Positions 7,059 through 11,211 of a DNA stretch of 11,211 bases are shown in pieces. The first letter of the stretch is position 1; every line of letters starts with the position of its first letter. A program made the position numbers and the translations under genes. Below the pieces are notes generated by a model. The model worked only from the letters and a program-made list of their open reading frames with translations, was not told the DNA's origin and ran no database searches. The stretch spans positions 1 to 11,211 of the forward strand of contig JAEZDJ010000103.1 in the NCBI GenBank assembly GCA_023429565.1, written 5' to 3'. This DNA comes from Actinomycetes bacterium (GTDB lineage Bacteria; Actinomycetota; Coriobacteriia; Coriobacteriales; Eggerthellaceae).

Positions 7059-9599
7059 CTACTGGGCCTTCGCCGTGGATTTCCGCGACGTTTTGGCCTT
7101 TTTGGTTCCTTTGGCGGGTGCTTTTCGCGCAGTGCCTTTGGACGAATGCGACCTGCCCTTGGCAGGCTTGCCCCCTTCGTCCTTTTCCTTGCCGGGGCAA
7201 TCGAAGTTCGGACACAGCTTCCACGGACCCCGATTGGTGGTGACCACGACCATCGGGGCGCCGCAATGCTCGCACACCTCTTCGGTGGCCTGAAGTTTCC
7301 CGTACTGCGGCAACGGATAGCCTGTTCCGCACTCGTCGTAGTTCTCGCAGCGAATGAACCTCTTGAGGGTGCGGGGATTCTTCTGGGCAATGAGCTTTGC
7401 CTCTTTGCCTGCGGCTTTGCATGCCGGGCATTCGCCCACCACCACATCGGGCTCCTGGTTGGTGGGGCAATGGGGATCGATGCAGAGCGTCCGCGGCTTT
7501 GAACGAAACGCCGTGACCTTGACCTGGGGCATCCCACAGGTTGGACAGAGTTCTTCCACGGACTCCACCTTGCCCTTCGGCAGCGGATAGGTCACGTCGC
7601 AATCCGGCCAGCCCGAGCAGCCGATGAACATGGACCGCGTTTTCTGAGACGCGCGGATCTGCAGGTCCTTGCCGCATTTTGGGCACTTGCCCACATATGC
7701 GTCAGCGGCCACGGCGTCAGCCAGCGCATCTTTGACCTCATCCGAATGGGGCATGAGCGAGGCAAGCTGTTCGGACAGCAGGTTGCGCGACGTCATGACC
7801 ACCTTGTCCTTGGTCGTCGCTCCAGCCGCGATGCTGTTCATTTCCTCCTCAAGCTCCGCCGTCATGTCGGGATGCGTGATGTGCGGGGCGAACTTGTCAA
7901 GGGCGTCGCACACGGCCATGCCCAGCTGACTTGGCTCTATTGGGTCGTTCAACAGGTATTTCACCGCATAGAGACGCTCTATGATGGAGTGTCGCGTGGA
8001 CTTGGTTCCCAGACCCAGCTTCTCCATTTCCTGAATGAGCTTTCCTTGGCTGTAGCGAGCAGGAGGCTCCGTTTGCTTCTTGGTGCAGGTCGCGCCATCG
8101 AAGGCAAGCTGCTGCCCTTCGGAAAAGGCCGGAAGCTGCTCGTCTTTCTTGAGGCCATAGGGATAGATGGCCCGGAATCCAGGCTTAACCAGCACATCGC
8201 CCTTCGCCACAAACGGCTCGCCGTTCACGTCGAGCGTGACCTTCGTCCCCTCGACGACCGCAGCCTCCGAAAGCGTGGCAAGGAACCGTCGCGCTATGAG
8301 GTTATACAGCTTGTAATCGGCGGGAGACAGGTCGTCGGGGGTCGCCTTGGCCGTCGGGTAGATGGGCGGATGGTCCGTGGTCTCCTTCTTGCCCCGCGTG
8401 GCAGTGAGCTTTCCCTTTGACAGGAGCTCACGGCAATACGGCGCATAGGCGGGGTTGCCCGAAATGGCCTTCACCGTGTCGGCCAGATTGAGCGAGGAGG
8501 GATACACCGTGTTGTCCACGCGGGGGTAGGAGATGTAGCCATCCATGTACAGGCTCTCGGCGATGCGCATCGTGCGCGCGGGACTCAGCCCCTCTGAGGA
8601 TGCAGCCGCCATGAGGCTTGTCGTGTTGAAGGGGACCGGCGGACGCACCGTGCGCGTCTTCTTCTCGATGGAAGCCACGGCGGCATGGTCGGCACCCTCC
8701 ACTTGAGCCATGACGGCCTGGGCATCGGCCTCAACCTTGAAACGAGCCGTCGCATGAGGCGCCTCGAATGCATCGGCATGCTCCCCAAACGCGCCGCGGA
8801 TGACCCAATAATCCTCCGGGACGAATGCAAGGCGCTCTCGCTCGCGAGCCACGATGAGGGCAAGCGTGGGCGTTTGCACGCGGCCGGAACTGCGCACGTT
8901 TCCATAGCCGGCGAATTTCACCAGCGTCAGATAACGCGTGAGCGCAGCGCCCCAGATGAGATCGATGTCCTGGCGCGACGCACCGGCGCTCGCCAGGTTG
9001 TAGTCGAGTTCCACCAGATTGCCGAACGCATGGGTGATCTCCTCTTTCGTGAACGCCGAGTAGCGCGCTCGCGTGACGGGCGCCGTGGGGTTCACCTCCT
9101 GCATGCAGGAAAGCGCGTCAGAGCCGATAAGCTCGCCCTCACGGTCGAAGTCGGTCGCAATGACGATGGAATCGGCCTTTTTCGCCAGGTTCTTGAGAGA
9201 TCGGATGATCTCCTTCTCCTTGGGAAGCTTCTCGATGGGCGCATACACCAAATAGGGCAATGCCTCCATCTTCCACGATTTCAGCTCCACCCCATCCTCG
9301 GTGAAGGGCTTTTTCTTCTTGAAAGGGGGTTTGGCCAACGTGTCGGGCAACGTTGCGGGAATCGTCTCGCCCTCCTCCGTGACGCCGCTCCAACCGCCTC
9401 GTTTTCCAAACACGAGCGTCGGCGCAAAATCAGGCTCAAGGATGTGGCCGCGCAGACCGATGGTCACCCATTCCTCACCATCCACCTCAAAGCGATACAC
9501 GGGAGTCGAGTACACCTTGTCGGCCTTCGGCTTCGTGCCGCCGAGCAAGCCGGCGATCTTCTGGGCCGCGTCGTTCTTCTCGGTTACCACCAGCTTCAC
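7059..9599 (-). CDS. topA: DNA topoisomerase I, archaeal-type IA, with four zinc ribbons
   Basis: Type IA topoisomerase that relaxes negative supercoils through a single-strand break. The TOPRIM domain shows LVVTEKND (E7) and IATDFDREGE (D150, D152, E154) for metal binding. The catalytic tyrosine is Y358 in YISYPRVDNTVYP, with R360 next to it. This wording, and the open GLRGHILEPDF segment, resemble archaeal TopA rather than the E. coli TYMRTDS form. After about residue 638 come four C4 zinc ribbons: C639/642/661/667, C685/688/706/711, C724/727/751/757 and C776/779/796/801. A 45-residue Lys/Arg-rich tail ends the chain. The start is GTG 9599, since AGGAGG lies 6 nt upstream and the N-terminus begins directly with the TOPRIM strand. 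The 846-residue length is normal for a multi-ribbon TopA. It is the first gene of a probable topA-mdh unit. Confidence 0.95.
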   Translation of the reverse strand: MKLVVTEKNDAAQKIAGLLGGTKPKADKVYSTPVYRFEVDGEEWVTIGLRGHILEPDFAPTLVFGKRGGWSGVTEEGETIPATLPDTLAKPPFKKKKPFTEDGVELKSWKMEALPYLVYAPIEKLPKEKEIIRSLKNLAKKADSIVIATDFDREGELIGSDALSCMQEVNPTAPVTRARYSAFTKEEITHAFGNLVELDYNLASAGASRQDIDLIWGAALTRYLTLVKFAGYGNVRSSGRVQTPTLALIVARERERLAFVPEDYWVIRGAFGEHADAFEAPHATARFKVEADAQAVMAQVEGADHAAVASIEKKTRTVRPPVPFNTTSLMAAASSEGLSPARTMRIAESLYMDGYISYPRVDNTVYPSSLNLADTVKAISGNPAYAPYCRELLSKGKLTATRGKKETTDHPPIYPTAKATPDDLSPADYKLYNLIARRFLATLSEAAVVEGTKVTLDVNGEPFVAKGDVLVKPGFRAIYPYGLKKDEQLPAFSEGQQLAFDGATCTKKQTEPPARYSQGKLIQEMEKLGLGTKSTRHSIIERLYAVKYLLNDPIEPSQLGMAVCDALDKFAPHITHPDMTAELEEEMNSIAAGATTKDKVVMTSRNLLSEQLASLMPHSDEVKDALADAVAADAYVGKCPKCGKDLQIRASQKTRSMFIGCSGWPDCDVTYPLPKGKVESVEELCPTCGMPQVKVTAFRSKPRTLCIDPHCPTNQEPDVVVGECPACKAAGKEAKLIAQKNPRTLKRFIRCENYDECGTGYPLPQYGKLQATEEVCEHCGAPMVVVTTNRGPWKLCPNFDCPGKEKDEGGKPAKGRSHSSKGTARKAPAKGTKKAKTSRKSTAKAQ

Positions 9600-9618
9600 G
9601 CGGTTCCTCCTGTCCTCG

Positions 9619-9637
9619 AGGCCGCCTTGTGCGGCCT
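9619..9637 (-). other. Hairpin in the topA leader
   Basis: AGGCCGC and GCGGCCT form a perfect 7-bp stem with a 5-nt loop. It lies just upstream of the AGGAGG ribosome site of topA, within the predicted 5' leader. It could influence topA translation, but it may also be chance in GC-rich DNA. Confidence 0.35.
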
Positions 9638-9737
9638 GCTCTGTTCACACGATGACCCCAAGCTTCTGTTTATTAACGTGTGCGGGGATGAGGCGTGACG
9701 GCACAATAACCCGCGCCGTCTGCGCACAACAGACGAC

Positions 9738-9766
9738 AGCATACACGATTTTGCCGCAAGCCTCAA
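9738..9766 (-). promoter_or_regulatory. topA: Candidate sigma-70-type promoter for topA
   Basis: On the minus strand TTGAGG (9761-9766) and TATGCT (9738-9743) are separated by exactly 17 bp, with four of six consensus bases in each box. The predicted start near 9731 leaves a leader of about 130 nt before the topA GTG. An A-rich plus-strand run (9765-9771) gives a T-rich stretch over the -35. No other site in the intergenic region scores as well by eye on this strand. Confidence 0.4.
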
Positions 9767-9804
9767 AAAAACAATAGTTTCGTAAATAGCATGGGGATTT
9801 CGTC

Positions 9805-9847
9805 CAGAGGCTCTGAAGACGGGACGGACGTTTCGTGGAGCGTCCGT
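9805..9847. repeat. Two adjacent palindromes in the divergent intergenic region
   Basis: CAGAGGCTCTG (9805-9815) is a perfect odd palindrome. Nine bases later ACGGACG (9824-9830) and CGTCCGT (9841-9847) form a perfect 7-bp inverted repeat with a 10-nt spacer. They could be operator sites or an RNA hairpin in the leader of the plus-strand gene. Nothing here identifies a regulator. Confidence 0.35.
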
Positions 9848-10011
9848 TTCTCGGGTACCCTTGCTGAGGGGAACAAGCCGCCGGATCAAACAGACGAACC
9901 TCCCACCGCCCACACACCAAACGCAGCAGCGGCGGCGGCCTCCTCCCGTACGGTGTCCATATGCTTCCTCACCCGGCGCCTGATGCCGCGGCGCGAAAGA
10001 AAGGCACGCTT

Positions 10012-10479
10012 GTGAAAAAAGCACTCGGAGCGCTTTTCGGGCTCATCGCCCTCATCGTCATCGGCACGATCGGCGTCTTCGCCTTGGCCGACACCGACTC
10101 AGGTCCCGTCAGCGATGCTGCCAGCGACGTCAAGGCCGCCGCGACAAACGTCATCCTGGACAATTCCGGCGTGAAGGAGCAGGCGAAGGAAGCGCTTTCC
10201 CGGCACAGCGACGCCATTGCCGCCGCCACCGGCCTGACCACAGGCGAAGTGAGCGGACTCATCACGAACTTGAACATCGACGACTGGAAAGCGACCACCC
10301 TTCCTTCGGATGCCGCAGTCGCGGCAACGGTCGATGCCAACGCCCTCGGCATCGACGGAACGGTGACCCTCTATGACAACCCCGGCTACGTCACCCTGAA
10401 TGCCTACGGGCAAAACGTGACGTTCGAAGTCCCCGAATCGGCACAGGCTTACTTGCCCTATCTCTCCAGCGCAAGCTGA
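10012..10479 (+). CDS. Small exported or membrane-anchored protein of unknown function
   Basis: I do not recognise this 155-residue protein. It starts with two lysines and a hydrophobic run (LGALFGLIALIVIGTIGVFALA, residues about 4-25), followed by DTDSG. This is a signal peptide or single N-terminal anchor; FALA before DT is an acceptable signal peptidase I site. The rest is predicted outside the membrane, acidic, without cysteines. It has an Ala-rich helical first half (DAASDVKAAATNVIL, then KEALSRHSDAIAAATGLTTGEVSGLI) and a more beta-like second half ending in NVTFEVPESAQAYLPYLSS. The GTG at 10012 was chosen because AAAGG lies 7 nt upstream. An in-frame ATG at 9961 would add 17 residues but has no ribosome site. 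It is divergent from topA and apparently monocistronic. Coding appearance is good, but no function can be assigned. Confidence 0.75.
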   Translation: MKKALGALFGLIALIVIGTIGVFALADTDSGPVSDAASDVKAAATNVILDNSGVKEQAKEALSRHSDAIAAATGLTTGEVSGLITNLNIDDWKATTLPSDAAVAATVDANALGIDGTVTLYDNPGYVTLNAYGQNVTFEVPESAQAYLPYLSSAS

Positions 10480-10481
10480 CA

Positions 10482-10516
10482 GCGGGCAGGGTCAGCCCGC
10501 GGGCAGGACCAGCCCG
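10482..10516 (+). repeat. Two tandem GC hairpins directly after the small exported-protein gene
   Basis: GCGGGC-AGGGTCA-GCCCGC starts 3 nt after the stop codon. It is followed, sharing its end, by CGGGC-AGGACCA-GCCCG. The unit GCGGGCAGGRYCAGCCC is thus repeated with a 17-nt period, and a third decayed GGGCCAGCCC follows at about 10526-10535. The position suggests transcript-end protection or termination, but no T-run follows, so an ordinary intrinsic terminator is not supported. Confidence 0.5.
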
Positions 10517-10595
10517 GAGAGCATCGGGCCAGCCCACGCGTTGAAGGCGGGGGCGAATTGGACCAGCTTGGTTCGACCGATCCGGACGGGACGCG

Positions 10596-10713
10596 GCGAG
10601 ATCGCCCGACTTGATCCCCGGCCCGCTCAATCAACGAGCTCGATAGCGTCGGGATTGGGCGAGATCGCTCTACGGGACTGGGCGAGCCGCCCGGCGGGAT
10701 TGGCAGAGATCGC
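10596..10713 (+). repeat. Degenerate direct repeats around GCGAGATCGC
   Basis: Three copies are seen: GCGAGATCGC at 10596-10605 and 10659-10668, and CAGAGATCGC at 10704-10713. The second and third share more: both are preceded by CGGGATTGG and followed by a similar run ending in a G-triplet. Spacings are 63 and 45 nt, so this is not a regular array. The third copy is also the left arm of the long inverted repeat, and an inverted fragment, GATCTCGC, appears at 10983-10990. Confidence 0.5.
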
Positions 10714-10834
10714 CTCTTATGGGCAGCTTTTTACCGCCCGAACCGTAGCGCCGGCATAAAACCCCAGGCAACATATTTCACCGTGGCCCCCTTTTTCAAG
10801 AGAACTACCCATAAGAGGCGATCTCTGCCAATCC
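10697..10834. repeat. 138-bp palindromic unit with perfect 27-bp inverted ends (MITE-like)
   Basis: The bases 10697-10723 and 10808-10834 are exact reverse complements over 27 bp, with 84 nt between. The arms begin GGATTGGCAGAGATCGCC and contain CTCTTATGGG. Outside the arms the match stops at once, and no clear target duplication is visible. The interior includes T5 tracts on the plus strand (10728-10732 and 10792-10796). Read on the minus strand it has a short open stretch ending in a stop, with no ribosome site. No transposase is nearby. A non-autonomous element, an REP-type repeat or a large RNA hairpin are all possible. Confidence 0.55.
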
Positions 10835-10856
10835 AACGGGAAAGCATCGTCAGCCC

Positions 10857-10919
10857 CTCGCCGTTTTTGGCGAGTGGCACGCTTCCACGACATTCCGGCG
10901 ACGGCGTCCCGCAATGTCG
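10857..10919 (+). other. Cluster of stem-loops, possible structured RNA
   Basis: CTCGCC-GTTTTT-GGCGAG (10857-10874) is a 6-bp hairpin. CGACATT (10888-10894) pairs perfectly with AATGTCG (10913-10919) around an 18-nt GC-rich loop. Between them GTGG and CCAC could also pair, sharing a base with the second stem. Stem-loops this close together could mark a small RNA or leader, but GC-rich DNA makes chance pairing common. Confidence 0.3.
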
Positions 10920-11000
10920 GCCTTCTGCCGCCGGCCCTGCGCTCTCTATCCCAGCGGCGACCCTGACGGCGGCCCCGCCGTTGATCTCGCTGTTTGCCCC

Positions 11001-11030
11001 GGCTGCGGGTCCGGCGGGCTGCGGGTCCGG
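11001..11030 (+). repeat. 14-bp direct repeat with 16-bp period
   Basis: GGCTGCGGGTCCGG occurs exactly at 11001-11014 and again at 11017-11030. This is a recent-looking duplication just before the strong palindrome at 11028-11059. It is not part of a convincing coding frame. Confidence 0.6.
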
Positions 11031-11059
11031 AAGCGGCACTCCATGGGGTGCCGCTTCCG
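11028..11059. repeat. 32-nt near-perfect palindrome
   Basis: CGGAAGCGGCAC (11028-11039) pairs perfectly with GTGCCGCTTCCG (11048-11059). The centre TCCATGGG adds a T-G wobble and a C-G pair around a CATG tetraloop, giving a stem of about 14 pairs. No T-run follows on the plus strand, so it is not a standard terminator for plus-strand transcripts. A repeat-type hairpin or a protein-binding palindrome is possible. Confidence 0.6.
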
Positions 11060-11140
11060 CATCGACGGCGGACTCTCTGGCGATCCCCATTACAGTAGAA
11101 ATCAGCCCGTATCGAGCGTAGCCAGGGGCTTGGCGGCCCC

Positions 11141-11167
11141 GGCTGGTCAACAGCCCAGCCAGCTTTT
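11141..11167 (+). terminator. Weak terminator-like hairpin
   Basis: GGCTGG (11141-11146) can pair with CCAGCC (11155-11160), or alternatively GCTGG with CCAGC (11159-11163) ending directly at TTTT. A GGGGC-TTGGCG-GCCCC hairpin (11125-11140) lies just before it. Only four T residues follow, so support is weak. Confidence 0.25.
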
Positions 11168-11211
11168 GATCTAGTATGGCTATGGCCCGTTGGGCCGCTG
11201 GCCGGCCGCCT

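Larger units (their letters stand above)
9600..10011. other. Divergent intergenic region between topA and the small exported-protein gene
   Basis: No convincing gene lies in these 412 nt. For topA it holds a candidate promoter (9738-9766), a leader of about 130 nt with a hairpin (9619-9637), and the strong ribosome site just before 9599. On the plus-strand side there are two adjacent palindromes (9805-9815 and 9824-9847). A weak TATGCT at 9960-9965 could be a -10 for the downstream plus-strand gene but has no good -35. A low-complexity open frame at 9791-10015 is discussed under rejected items. Confidence 0.6.
10480..11211. other. Gene-poor, hairpin- and repeat-rich region
   Basis: No open frame in these 732 nt looks like a gene. 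The longer frames on both strands are Pro/Ala/Gly/Arg-rich, lack ribosome sites and cross the inverted repeats. Instead the region carries tandem hairpins, degenerate direct repeats, a 27-bp inverted repeat, several GC stem-loops and a weak terminator-like element, listed separately. It may be a repeat-insertion site, a decayed gene remnant or the leader of a gene beyond the window. Confidence 0.6.

Noticed and set aside
8685..9698. A 337-codon plus-strand frame.
   Set aside because: Antisense to the catalytic half of topA and without any recognisable motif.
9791..10015. A 74-codon plus-strand frame whose stop overlaps the GTG of the small exported-protein gene (GTGA).
   Set aside because: No ribosome site, Pro/Ala/Ser-rich random-looking composition and palindromes inside it. 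The overlap is probably chance, though translational coupling was considered.
10566..10590. GGTTCGACC resembling a tRNA T-arm.
   Set aside because: The flanking bases do not form a 5-bp T stem, and no anticodon or acceptor arms are found upstream.
10731..11150. A 139-codon minus-strand frame over the repeat region.
   Set aside because: It runs through the palindrome and duplication, has no ribosome site and a Gly/Pro/Ala/Arg composition typical of GC-rich noncoding DNA.
10914..11174. A plus-strand frame with CPGCGSGG, resembling a zinc-ribbon start.
   Set aside because: The cysteine pair falls in the 14-bp duplication and no second pair with normal spacing follows. There is no ribosome site and no family resemblance.

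Overview
The window is GC-rich and densely coded. Eight genes lie on the minus strand between 1 and 9599. One small gene lies on the plus strand at 10012-10479. A gene-poor, hairpin-rich tail fills 10480-11211. The gene content fits an anaerobic actinobacterium, most likely class Coriobacteriia (Eggerthella-like). The reasons are high GC, frequent GTG starts, a class I two-subunit fumarase beside a malate dehydrogenase, and an archaeal-type topoisomerase I with several zinc ribbons. This placement is inference from protein features; no database was consulted.

In transcription order (right to left), the first minus-strand unit is topA (GTG start at 9599, with a candidate promoter at 9738-9766) followed by mdh (start at 7000). 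A small GC hairpin with a T-rich run at 6028-6052 probably ends that unit. The second unit begins at a perfect TATAAT placed 8 nt upstream of the fumA ATG with no good Shine-Dalgarno sequence, so its mRNA may be leaderless. It runs fumA-fumB-tmk-holB-ricT-pncB: fumarase alpha and beta (ATGA overlap), thymidylate kinase, DNA polymerase III delta-prime, the PSP1/RicT protein and nicotinate phosphoribosyltransferase, which is cut by the window edge. Spacing within this unit is from a 4-nt overlap to 58 nt, with no clear internal terminator.

Functionally, mdh and fumA/fumB together interconvert oxaloacetate, malate and fumarate, which in fermenting anaerobes usually feeds fumarate reduction to succinate. 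tmk, holB and ricT are a neighbourhood seen in many Gram-positive bacteria: dTTP supply, clamp loading and an Fe-S RNA-processing cofactor. pncB salvages nicotinate to NAD, the cofactor of the neighbouring dehydrogenase.

The right end differs in character. A divergent intergenic region (9600-10011) separates topA from a small, unrecognised exported or membrane-anchored protein. Past its stop codon are 732 nt with no convincing gene. They hold tandem hairpins, degenerate direct repeats built on GCGAGATCGC, a perfect 27-bp inverted repeat bracketing 84 nt (a 138-bp MITE-like unit), a 14-bp direct repeat of 16-bp period, and a near-perfect GC palindrome. No CRISPR array, tRNA, rRNA, phage or transposase gene is visible. 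No new multi-gene system was found. The strongest candidates for a second look are the palindromic element at 10697-10834, the probable leaderless fumarase operon promoter, and the long basic tail on RicT.
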